Shown one piece after another: positions 43,801-52,800 of a stretch of DNA of 64,000 nucleotides. Within the stretch, counting starts at the first letter, position 1. Each line of letters opens with the position of its first letter. A program made the translations under genes and the position numbers. The notes below the pieces were generated by a model. The model was not told the origin of the DNA. It did no database searches and saw only the letters and a list, made by a program, of their open reading frames with translations. Source of the stretch: an uncultured Bacteroides sp. (lineage in GTDB: Bacteria; Bacteroidota; Bacteroidia; Cytophagales; Cyclobacteriaceae); the NCBI GenBank assembly GCA_902168185.1, contig CABHOV010000046.1, positions 434,001 to 498,000 on the forward strand. The letters are read 5' to 3'.

Positions 43801-46650
43801 ATTGCTAGTACTACCCCAGTTGTTGACCTGAAACTCCGTTAGATTGGTTAAATTTTGCAGCTCATCTGGAATCGTTCCGTAAAACACGCCGTCCATATAA
43901 AAGCTTCTTAAGTTCGTTAGATTACCGATGTACGGAGACATTTCACCCGTCATACTCGTGTTGCCTAAGGCAAGGCTTTCCATTTTAGTGAAGTCCCAAA
44001 TCCACCCCGGAATTTTCCCTGATATACTAGTCCACTGAGCCCAAAAAACTCTTAAGTTTTTTAAGCTGCTCCAGCTAGTCGGAAGCTCACCCTCTATATT
44101 ATTCTCGTTGAGATTAAGCTCCTCTAATCCGGTAGCGTTTCCCAAAGAAACGGGTAAACGTCCTTCAAAGAGGCAACTATTCAACCAGAGTATTTTTAGC
44201 TTGGTGAGTTTTCCTATATTTTCGGATATTACACCTCCAATTTTGGTATCGTTTATCTGCAATTCGGTAAGGTTCATAAGATTAAACAAACTGTCAGGAA
44301 ATGTACCAGCTAGATTACTGTTGCTATAAAGCTTTAATGAGGTAAGCTTGGTGAGCTTACCTAAACTGGCAGGAATTGTGCCTATCACGCGATTCCTTGC
44401 TAACGACAATACTTCAAGGTTGTTAAGGTTACTCAAATGTGCCGGAATAGACGTAATATAGTTGCCATATAACGAAAGCTTCCTTAGCTTTTTCAGTCTT
44501 GATATACCTGCGGGTATCTTACCTTGCAGGAAATTGGCATCAACTTCTAGGGCAACGATATCGCCATTTTCAGTAACGACACCATACCAGGTGTCCATAG
44601 TAGCGGCATTTCCATACACTCTGTAGCCAACAATGTTTTGATTTACACTCGTACCAACAGGCCATGCTTTATTCCATGCGTAACCCTTGGTGCTATCACT
44701 TAAGTCTTTCAACGCCATAAACTCCCAAGCATCAGGAATCTCCCCCCGTGATGCTGGTATCCAAAATGAAGCAGTTGTCAGTGGCGATTTCCCTGTATGG
44801 ATAAGAGATTTGATAAAATAGCTTTGTGTTACATCGGCATTCACCGACCTTATTTCTGCGCCATTTTTGTAATATCGAATTATACTTCCTTGTCGCTCCA
44901 CCTTGAAGACATCCCCAACAGCCCACGTCCCCATATCAATACCCACTTCGCTAGATTCATGTATATACACCTTTTGGCCGCTTTGTGAATTGATCTCAAT
45001 ACCGAAGACAATACTTGGTAGCGTTAAATCAAGCACAACTGATGAAAAACCAAACGCATAACTACTTGAAATGCTGTTTTCGTCAACTACAAACTCAAAC
45101 CATCCATCGGTATTTTGCTCCAAAGTATTTTCTGAATCAGACCTTGAATACCCCCAGCCCGTTTGCGTAGTCTTGGTTAATATACCCTTCCACTGGTTAA
45201 CCCCAGACATTGAATTCCATATCGCTTCTCGTCCTACACGTACCGTGATCGGAGATGACTCTATAGCAAAGCCACTAAACAATGTGTTGGTCATCCGATA
45301 GCGAAATAAACCGTCATCAGCTGTCGTCATATTCGATTTCTTGAACGTCCGCTGCGTAGCATCTTCATTTTGTGCTGTAACGGTAATCCAACTAGAACTC
45401 CCCTCAAGTTTACGTTCCCATACAAGGCTTCCATTCTGACCAGGACTACGTGCGGGCAACAATAATATACTACCCGGATCAGCACGTTTATAGGTTATGT
45501 CATTTAGTAATTTTTGCGGGTTGTAAGTAAATGTTTTTATTCCTTTACCTATAAGCAATTCAAGCTGCGAAAAATCCAGCCGATTCTTCTGCAACTGGAG
45601 GGTAAGGTTCCCTTTATTAACATGTGTCGAAAAATTTGGAACTGTGACCAATTCATTTTCATTAAAACCTATCGTCGTTATAGCAGGCAGCCCCAGCAAG
45701 GATGACGGCAAGGACGTAAATGAATTAAACTCCGCCTGTAAAATGGTAAGAAGCGGCAAGCTGCTAATTGAAGCGGGAAATGCACCAGACAACTGGTTAT
45801 GTCCTATCTGAAGCTGATTAACCTTATTCCACGCGCTTATATTAGGCAGTGAGCCCGTAAACTGGTTATTGCTTATGTCAACGAAAAGCAATTCTGATAG
45901 ATTTGCCAATGTTGAAGGAAGTGCGCCGCTTAGCTGGTTATTGTTCAGGCTGAGATGCTGAAGATTAATAAGATTTCCAAGTGTGGATGGCAGGCTACCA
46001 CTAAGCTGGTTGTTACGCAAGTATAAATACACCAGGTTTGTAAGATTTCCAAGCGTTGCAGGTACGTTACCTGTCAGTTGATTATAGTTCAAGTATAACT
46101 GCGATAGAGAGGCTATATTTCCAAGTGAAGACGGCACCTCTCCGCTCAGGTTGTTGTTATTCAGGAGAAGCCGTGAAAGCGTTGTTAGGTTACCAAACTC
46201 CGACGGAATGGAACCGCTCAATTGATTTTGATGAAGGTATAAATATTGAATCGAAGTCAAATCTCCAAACGAGGCCGGTATACTACCCGTGATGGCATTA
46301 GATTGCAAGTACGCATAAGTAAGTTTCGTGAGCTTACCTATTGTTTTAGGTAACTGCCCGGTGAGATTATTGCTGGATAAAGTAAGTCGCGTAATATCAC
46401 CGTTGGCTACAGTAACGCCCTGCCAGGTTCCGAATTGTGCGCTGGTTGCCGAAGCTGGCCAGCTACCCGCAGCTGGCCAGTTGGTTTTGTTTGTCCAACC
46501 ACTGCCGCCGAGGCTGTCGTATATATTTTTTAAAACAGCAAACTCAATATCGTCAGGCACAACATTGCTCTGTGCGTTTATGTTGGTAGCAATAACCAGT
46601 ATACTGACAAGCAGCAGTATATACCGAGTGGAAGAGCGAAAGGTAATCAT
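40822..46650 (-). CDS. YD/RHS protein B, C-terminal part, with two LRR domains and an EndoU-like RNase toxin domain (cassette 2)
   Basis: A 1942-aa protein with its own signal peptide (YILLLVSILVIATNINAQ). Order: LRR block 1 with N-cap (about 27-390), Ig-like module, lectin-like beta domain (about 480-610), LRR block 2 (about 637-1030), Ig-like module, YD repeats (about 1125-1330), RHS core (about 1650-1724) ending GMGNNPVNGIDPDG. The variable tail (about 1725-1942) has an Ala/Arg-rich helix (AARAMRAAKAIRAAK) and an 88-residue domain with IEHIASGHMHGG (His 1863, 1868, 1870), FPQGMT and a closing IETAYPIH. That pattern fits bacterial EndoU nucleases, which cleave tRNA or other RNA in CDI toxins. 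The N-terminal half of this protein in cassette 1 terms is encoded separately at 47101-49794. Confidence 0.82.
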   Translation of the reverse strand: MITFRSSTRYILLLVSILVIATNINAQSNVVPDDIEFAVLKNIYDSLGGSGWTNKTNWPAAGSWPASATSAQFGTWQGVTVANGDITRLTLSSNNLTGQLPKTIGKLTKLTYAYLQSNAITGSIPASFGDLTSIQYLYLHQNQLSGSIPSEFGNLTTLSRLLLNNNNLSGEVPSSLGNIASLSQLYLNYNQLTGNVPATLGNLTNLVYLYLRNNQLSGSLPSTLGNLINLQHLSLNNNQLSGALPSTLANLSELLFVDISNNQFTGSLPNISAWNKVNQLQIGHNQLSGAFPASISSLPLLTILQAEFNSFTSLPSSLLGLPAITTIGFNENELVTVPNFSTHVNKGNLTLQLQKNRLDFSQLELLIGKGIKTFTYNPQKLLNDITYKRADPGSILLLPARSPGQNGSLVWERKLEGSSSWITVTAQNEDATQRTFKKSNMTTADDGLFRYRMTNTLFSGFAIESSPITVRVGREAIWNSMSGVNQWKGILTKTTQTGWGYSRSDSENTLEQNTDGWFEFVVDENSISSSYAFGFSSVVLDLTLPSIVFGIEINSQSGQKVYIHESSEVGIDMGTWAVGDVFKVERQGSIIRYYKNGAEIRSVNADVTQSYFIKSLIHTGKSPLTTASFWIPASRGEIPDAWEFMALKDLSDSTKGYAWNKAWPVGTSVNQNIVGYRVYGNAATMDTWYGVVTENGDIVALEVDANFLQGKIPAGISRLKKLRKLSLYGNYITSIPAHLSNLNNLEVLSLARNRVIGTIPASLGKLTKLTSLKLYSNSNLAGTFPDSLFNLMNLTELQINDTKIGGVISENIGKLTKLKILWLNSCLFEGRLPVSLGNATGLEELNLNENNIEGELPTSWSSLKNLRVFWAQWTSISGKIPGWIWDFTKMESLALGNTSMTGEMSPYIGNLTNLRSFYMDGVFYGTIPDELQNLTNLTEFQVNNWGSTSNGPLEGPIPESLLRIPTIKDIQLRGNNLTTLPDVSSRYDIGTISLDVSRNKISLEDIERYFTAAGVYRFKGFSYQPQQGMEWTQSINVSLNQTLKIEAPSAGIHGVSLWEKLVNGIWVDITAQNQSSVSNVFEISNVTQDWRGDYRYKVINSWASELVVNVQIQVVITDAPSSGTTEKLFNGLITSARWRTEKANGVSGSDLTGMYIYTYDDQYQIKDASFAKVNYGTNTFTVQDNQFRLTNMKYDPNGNIKNLKRYNDVGAVIHNFTYSYDGNTNKLASVNGYTNAYKYDAIGQMIGEDKDDDTADQYVEYDVTGKVRKVFSNPPPDGFPGTPPVGDPENPDDDQEPYVQQLKVEYLYDDRGFRLAKIVYPKADAEDGKIRTTWYIRDGSGNVLNVFEQEGAPAEANTNPLVLTEVPLYGSGKLGTYYPAQDKSINYEITDHLSNVRALVRENIITYTATMEDNGHEELTNPRVQEINYFDNIFETEDDNIHMNHTASMPGIVDVPDKSSLLYWIDGMMESSPSEKSIGPAISLRVKAGDTIRAEVWTRYEIKPVGYTALPLATFASLLATAYTGAIGLDGIPISHASQTFSNALAGIFTEDSDDERPYAHLNYILLNGNLEKLRAKSEQVPEEAGFVAGEESFGDPVMLSLTEPVIASEDGYIYVWVSNASENSRVWFDDLKVTHSSAIFVSQATDYGVWGDILREQKTDESVYRYSYQGQFSEKDLETGWNHFELREFDVIIGRWITTDIFEEYWSPYVGMGNNPVNGIDPDGGDNKPINFRDCLECLGKGKILDPVVVTADWDGDYSSILGQMTIDPSVFLPAPSPYVQAIRDFDVAHPGDDLIMKDLEMLAGDVSIGGMGGGIRLIQAARAMRAAKAIRAAKVAKAARAANALKKTLPAWKTIAVDIEHIASGHMHGGSRVSSLKTLFPQGMTKDQVHKMVRSAYRNVHKKLLTQGDRILLRGSSNGTTIEMWLNKATKTIETAYPIH

Positions 46651-46679
46651 TACAGCCTTGCTATTAATTGGGTAGGATA

Positions 46680-47090
46680 TTATAATACTTGAGTATTGAC
46701 AATGGTAATCTCTAGAAGTGTTGGAGATTCCGAATCCACAGAAATCAAAATTTTTGTTTCCATACCTTCCTTTCTTATGGTAATGGTGCCGCTATATTTA
46801 CCATTACTAACTTCATACTGTACATATCCTTCTACCCCTATATTAGACCACTCTCCGATAAGGTCGCTAACTTGAAAAATGTTTCGAAGACTTCCGTCAT
46901 TATTGAACCATTCTATTCTATTGGAACCATGCGTTACTATATAGGTAGCTTGCTCGGACCATTGCCCTTGCGTGGCATCAAAAATCCGCTCCGCATTCCA
47001 ACGCAAGGTCGCTGTTCTTACACTTTGTGCCTTACTATAGGAGGCGATCAAGAAAAATAGGATAAAGAGGGTTAAGAATATTTTCTTCAT
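46680..47090 (-). CDS. Small secreted beta protein between the two YD-B halves (cassette 2)
   Basis: 136 aa from ATG 47090 (MKKIFLTLFILFFLIASYSKAQ), chosen because it gives a clean signal peptide; a longer frame from 47159 would overlap the upstream gene. The mature part is all-beta (EWSNIGVEGYVQYEVSNGKYSGTITIRKEGMETKILISV) and resembles in style the lectin-like insert of the YD-B proteins (GYVEYTIV, YATITIRKNG), so it may be an excised or duplicated module of the same fold. Located 10 bp after one YD-B half and 29 bp before the other. No counterpart in cassette 1. Confidence 0.65.
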   Translation of the reverse strand: MKKIFLTLFILFFLIASYSKAQSVRTATLRWNAERIFDATQGQWSEQATYIVTHGSNRIEWFNNDGSLRNIFQVSDLIGEWSNIGVEGYVQYEVSNGKYSGTITIRKEGMETKILISVDSESPTLLEITIVNTQVL

Positions 47091-47100
47091 AGAGGCTATG

Positions 47101-49794
47101 TTAATGAGTCGTGTTTGTTCTGGATTGAAGCATTGTTTTATACACAGGATTCTCTGCACTATATTTCTTCATTAAACCCATATTAGGATCTGCCGAATCT
47201 GTATCAGCAAGTTGATTGAACCGTATCAGTGGCTGATGACTTGCCACCATGTGTTCTGAAAGAGTAGGAAGGGAATGTCTTATGAGTGGATCGTGAGTAT
47301 TCGCTGAGGTCGTGAATAGATTGTCAAGATCACTTTCATAGTAGTCCAGCACCATGCCAAACACATCATTACTATCCCCGCCCGGGTCTTGTGCTGGATC
47401 GGGATGATTTATATGGGTGAGCCAGCCTTGGATGTTATAAACAAAGTCAACACCCTGCAATTTATCTCCCAGTTCAATTCGCTTAAGAGGTCCGTGAAGA
47501 TAGTATTCATACGATGCCCTTAACCTTCTTGAACCACCTTCCTCCTCGCTCGTATACGCTTTACTTAAGCGCTTATCTGCATCATATTCATAATGATGGT
47601 AGAACTGGTGCAATAAATTTGCATTTAGGTCATATGCTAAATTTGCTACACTAAGGACGTTGCCCAGGAAGTCATACTTATACTTCACGACCATCACTCT
47701 AGGAAGAGCCTTCGGTTTTTGCGCCATCCATATTACACGACCTAATTCATCATAGCTATACCAAGTACGAATGTTTACATTCTCAGACCATGCTACAGTT
47801 CCTCTTAAAAAAGATTGCACATAGGATTGCGATGATAATTTTGTAATGGTGTTAAAGTCGGGATCTGGATAGTCGTAATGCGTTGCAACCCAATCACGTT
47901 TTTCAGTATTGTTGCCAATAGCTAACGATGGCAATTCCAAATAGTCTTTCAACGAATTAAAATCATACTGGGAACCTATATATTCTCCTGATTCTATGGG
48001 GCGATTTAATCCGTCATAATTTGTGTATGAAAAGTGTAGATCTATTTTTTGTTTGGCATTTTGAGAGAAGCGGATTGCCCCATCCCTGCGATATTGAAAT
48101 TTAGCCTCACCTGCATCCATTGATTTTGTAGATACTAATCGACCTCTAAAATTATAGGTATACGTAGTTTTATCTATATTAGAATATGCTATTCCGCTCA
48201 ACCACTGCTTAACACCGTTGGGGGAAACGGCAGATATCAGATATCCTCTATCATCATAAAATTTATAAGAAATATCTTTTAGATAGAGTGTATACTTTAG
48301 ATTGATCGGATCACTATTGAACATTACTATTTTAAACAATCCGGGACCCCAGCTAACTGTACCCTGTGGTATTTTGTTAAAGTCCCGTTCCTTGACTAGA
48401 AGATCGTCCAATGCAAAACGGTACGGAGTAGTCACTGTTAAACTCGTACTCTGAATTAGCGGAAGATAACAAGTAGGTCGATAACTGTTTTGAACACTCG
48501 ATGTAATATCGTTCTGGACAGCTAATATATAGTCTGTTGACGCAGCACTTCTCGCAGACATAATTTCGTTGCCTGAATTGTCGAGTATAACCATTGAGTA
48601 CAGTCCGTTTTCATCCTTAAAAATCTTTAAACTGCAACCAGTCTTGTTATATACGTGCGGACTATTGGGGAAAAGCGTTGCCCGTTTTGCGATATAGTCA
48701 TCAAGCTCATTGTATACACCAAATGTACCACCTGCGACACCATGTCCACTTGCTATACTTTGTGATTCCCCCAGACCTGAGGATACAGCAATTTCATCGG
48801 TCCCATCATCGAAATAGACCTGTTGGGCGAAGGGATAATTGCTAACAGGCGTATTACTTTGCTTGGTATTATTGCTACTATAATACCATCCCAACGTGCC
48901 AGGGGTGGTTGTATCCAGATAGCCGTATCCGCCACCATAAGCTTGATAGTCAACAAAATTACCGGAAGCACTCATAATAAACCGGTTCTTGTACTTAAAG
49001 TCGGGTAGACCTGTTGGGGCTGCCAGTGTAGAAATAACCGGCCTCCCATATTCATCCTTAACGGTTTCAGAGGTAAACACCTCTTCCCGACTCATGCTTT
49101 TGGTTTGCGTCTGAATGAGCGAACCCGTGCCATCAAAATAGGATTTACTATTTGACACCACCTTCAACGCTTCGTCTAATTGCTTGGTCTCAACGCGGTT
49201 AAAGTACGTTTCGCTATACTCCTTCACTGTAACCTGAAATGTTGCTGAAGTAGGGCCGTCTACAGGGCAATTATATTCATTGACAACTTTTGCCGTATAG
49301 CTATAGATACCTGGCTTGCTATTCCTTCCTAAATATAGTTGGCCGGTTGTTCCTAATAGAGCATTGTTTTGATCATACCAGTTAACGGGATTCGTGTATC
49401 CAGCAACGGTTAAGAGTAGATTGTCTCCCTCATAGAGCTCGATTTGTTGAGAAGCTGATATGGGAAGCGGACTGACATTCGGTTTTACACTTATTACTAT
49501 ATCAACCGGAGGCCTTGGTGTTGAACAGTTGTAATATGTCATCCTCATTATAAAGGACCCTACGTTCAACCACTTTATTTTTTTGGTCTGAAGGTATTCG
49601 CTCACTTCATAATCGACATTTAAAACGCCCGTTATCATCTCCAGTTTAGACAATTCGCACCCGCGCTCTAACGTGGTGTATAACTGTGTGCTGCCTACAC
49701 AAGGGGTTGTATTTCCTTGTGCGACACAAACGGTATTTATTTTCAAGATTATTGCAAAAGCTATAATCCAATATCTAATAACACAATCTTTCAT
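47101..49794 (-). CDS. YD/RHS protein B, N-terminal part as a separate gene (cassette 2)
   Basis: An 897-aa secreted protein equivalent to about residues 1-1130 of the cassette 1 YD-B. Signal peptide IAFAIILKINTVCVAQ, an Ig-like region (about 110-190), a DUF6443-type start (ALKVVSNSKSYFDGTGSLIQTQTKSM), then YD repeats (RFSQNAKQ, YSYDELGRVIWM, YEYDADKRLSKA) and the conserved GPLKRIELGDKLQGVDFVYNIQGWLTHINHPD. It ends shortly after the point where the cassette 1 protein continues into NVVPDD and the LRRs. It has no RHS core or toxin. It probably assembles with the product of 40822-46650. Confidence 0.8.
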   Translation of the reverse strand: MKDCVIRYWIIAFAIILKINTVCVAQGNTTPCVGSTQLYTTLERGCELSKLEMITGVLNVDYEVSEYLQTKKIKWLNVGSFIMRMTYYNCSTPRPPVDIVISVKPNVSPLPISASQQIELYEGDNLLLTVAGYTNPVNWYDQNNALLGTTGQLYLGRNSKPGIYSYTAKVVNEYNCPVDGPTSATFQVTVKEYSETYFNRVETKQLDEALKVVSNSKSYFDGTGSLIQTQTKSMSREEVFTSETVKDEYGRPVISTLAAPTGLPDFKYKNRFIMSASGNFVDYQAYGGGYGYLDTTTPGTLGWYYSSNNTKQSNTPVSNYPFAQQVYFDDGTDEIAVSSGLGESQSIASGHGVAGGTFGVYNELDDYIAKRATLFPNSPHVYNKTGCSLKIFKDENGLYSMVILDNSGNEIMSARSAASTDYILAVQNDITSSVQNSYRPTCYLPLIQSTSLTVTTPYRFALDDLLVKERDFNKIPQGTVSWGPGLFKIVMFNSDPINLKYTLYLKDISYKFYDDRGYLISAVSPNGVKQWLSGIAYSNIDKTTYTYNFRGRLVSTKSMDAGEAKFQYRRDGAIRFSQNAKQKIDLHFSYTNYDGLNRPIESGEYIGSQYDFNSLKDYLELPSLAIGNNTEKRDWVATHYDYPDPDFNTITKLSSQSYVQSFLRGTVAWSENVNIRTWYSYDELGRVIWMAQKPKALPRVMVVKYKYDFLGNVLSVANLAYDLNANLLHQFYHHYEYDADKRLSKAYTSEEEGGSRRLRASYEYYLHGPLKRIELGDKLQGVDFVYNIQGWLTHINHPDPAQDPGGDSNDVFGMVLDYYESDLDNLFTTSANTHDPLIRHSLPTLSEHMVASHQPLIRFNQLADTDSADPNMGLMKKYSAENPVYKTMLQSRTNTTH

Positions 49795-49828
49795 ACTAGC
49801 TTGATTCTAAAATTTATACCTCATACTC

Positions 49829-52800
49829 TTAATCAGCTTGATTCTTGTATCTATACTTCGCCTCGTTCATCTTAATAACACCCTTTAGGGTTTCCTTGCT
49901 CGTGGATGTCAGCCTTCCCATCGCATCGTATTCAAACATGGTATAAAAGTTATTGTTATCAAGTATATGCGACAGTTCGCCTGTCTTTTTATAGACATAG
50001 CTATTCATATCAGCATCAAAGGGATGAAATCTGAAATCGTCGAAATATACAATGTGCGTGGGACCAGGTATAGCAGCCTTGCACCAAACTTTAACATGAG
50101 TATTGGTGGGTAGGATTGATGTATTAAAAAGATACCACTCTCCTACCTGACTATAACTGGTAGGAGTACAATCAACAACAGTTGAACCTCCATTGGTATA
50201 TAACAATTGAATTTCAGGGCTGGAAGACCATACCGTTATTGCATAGCGTTTGTTTGCAGTTATGTCACTCTCAAATATAAAACCCGTGTCTTCTGTGCGT
50301 ATCGAGTTAACACCCGTATGCGCCTTCTCAGACCTTATTTCTCCGCCATTGCCAATTTTGAGCAGATTAGAGAGTTTGTCATTCTTTTGCTTGCCTTCAG
50401 CTCCTGAGTAAGCAAATTCTGAATACTGTGAATTTGCAATGGTCGCAGCGACTTTAGTACCGTCATCCGTCATTAGGGTTGCAGCGTAATTACCGTTAAG
50501 GTCTTTTACCTCCAAGGTATTTGAAAATACATCATACAAAGTAACCTTACTGTTCATCTGCCATCCAATGGAAGTTGGATCACTTCGTCTCCAGGCCAAA
50601 AAATCGGTATAGCTGGTGGCTGGATACATTCCATCAGAACGCATTGCTATATTTTCATCACCGATGAACGTAAAGGATGCATTCTTTCTCCATATACCAG
50701 CTTGGGCTGTAGAGTCTGCAAGAGATTGATAATAGTCTATTGCGCATATTTGGTCACTCCACGTCTGTGCAGTCACACCCATCAGCCCTGGGTCGTAGCC
50801 AATTTGACTTTTATAGGTATAAGACGTGGCTTCCTGGGTAAGCATGTGCTTGTTCTTAGGATTCCTAATCTTAAGTCCCATTCCGGTCATTCCAGATTCA
50901 ATCTGACTTGCACTCATACCCGAATACTCAGGCACAGTATAGGCCAGTTGCACAAAGGTTCGATACTGAATGCCGGATGGCTCCTGCGTTAAAATTTCCG
51001 TAGCACGTCCACTGTAAAAATCAAAATTAACGTACTGTATGTTGGAAGATTGTCCTGTCTTGTAATTAACCTCATTTACGCTGGTAAGCACGTTGGAACG
51101 ATCCATTCGCTTGGTTAAAATTGCTTTATTCTTATCATGGATTGTGGTGGCTTTATAATCGTCTACGTCAAAGCTATACTCCTTCAGTGATATATACTTA
51201 TGGAACGTTTGCTCTATAATTCCTTGCTTCTTTTGCTTTACCTGCGACTCAAAAGATTCGTCGTTCTCATCAAAGAGATATCCATATTTTGTTTCATGAA
51301 GAATTTTATCTTCGGAGGATATAGTTTGCTTCTTTAAAAGATTCCCCACATCTACTGTATTGTTGTGTACTGTAAATTCCCGCAGGTACTCATCGTTATC
51401 GTGGGAATAACGTTCTATTCCTACCATACTCTTATCGAAAGGTTTAAACTGATACAGTGTTTTCTGAAGCAAATCGTTGTCATCATAACGTTCCTGAACC
51501 GTTACATACTCGTACATCGAGCCGGGGCCGGGAGCCTCCCGACCGTACATTAAAACATCCTCATAAAGCCGGTTCATCCGGTGCAAGAAACTCGTTTTAT
51601 ACTCCTGCAATTTTAACCGTTCACTTGCCCAAGGATCCAATGACAGCAAATCGTTAAAAAACTTAATTTCCGTTGAGAAGTTGATTGCTACTGCATTGAA
51701 GGGTTGAAACGAAGTTACACCAGAACTTAAGGATGTACCGGGTTTGGTATAGTTATAATTTGTAGACCGTACATGGCCTCTGAATTCGTTAAGGGAAATT
51801 GATTTGACGCGGATTCCACCTGAAAATTTATCTGATGATTCATCCTGCGGTATGTATACACTACCAGCAATAAAATATGGAGTAACCGACCTTCTAATAC
51901 CTGAAATTGTTACTTCCCTACCATCGAGCAACAACCCATTTAAGGCAGATGAATTAATTGTAATGAATTCGCTTCCTATATACGAAATCGGGTTGGAGGA
52001 ATTTACATATACTTCCCCATAGGGCGCTATACCCAAACCAGTCTGATTTTTACTAATAATCAAAGATTGTACATCAATGGGTTTCGATTCTGAAAAGTAG
52101 GTAGTAAGATCGAGTCCTTTTTCTTTAAAATAAACATCAACCTGTTCAGACCCGCGTCTGACAAGCTTATCAATACTGAAGACCAAACTGTTGTTCAATA
52201 TCGATCGACTGAAAGTATTCGGTTCATACACAATCTTCGTTTCCCCTCCCAGCGGCGAGGTAAAGGAAGAAAGCGACCACGCATCCGTATTCTGAGCAGA
52301 GGCTTCCGTTATCTTGCGAGTTCCTTTGTATAACTGATCTGTCTGATAAGTATACGTATTGCCGTCCGATTCAAATATTTCCGTTGCTCCCTTGAGTTCT
52401 GTTACATTTTTATAGTCGCTTTTATAGAAACCCCAATCGTCATATTTATCTGCCGAATAGCCAGGATTCTTTTTATACGCAAATGACGTTTCGGGAATCA
52501 AGCTAATGCCCCCATGACCCAACACTCTTAGCTTTTTCAAGGTAAGTTTACCCGTCCGTTGATAAGTTATGTTGTCATTACCCTTAAAATCACCTGTGCA
52601 ATTTTGAAATCGCATATTGTTCAGCGGATCGCGGGAATAAAACGCCGATTTATCTTGCGTATACTTGGCATTTGCAGATCCATCCTGATTACTATAGTCA
52701 CAGCAGGAGGGCATGTATCCTAAAATATTGTCATAGCATGCAGTAGAAGTAATGGCAGATGGCCACTCAAAATCGAAATCTGTTCCGCGCTTTGTACACG

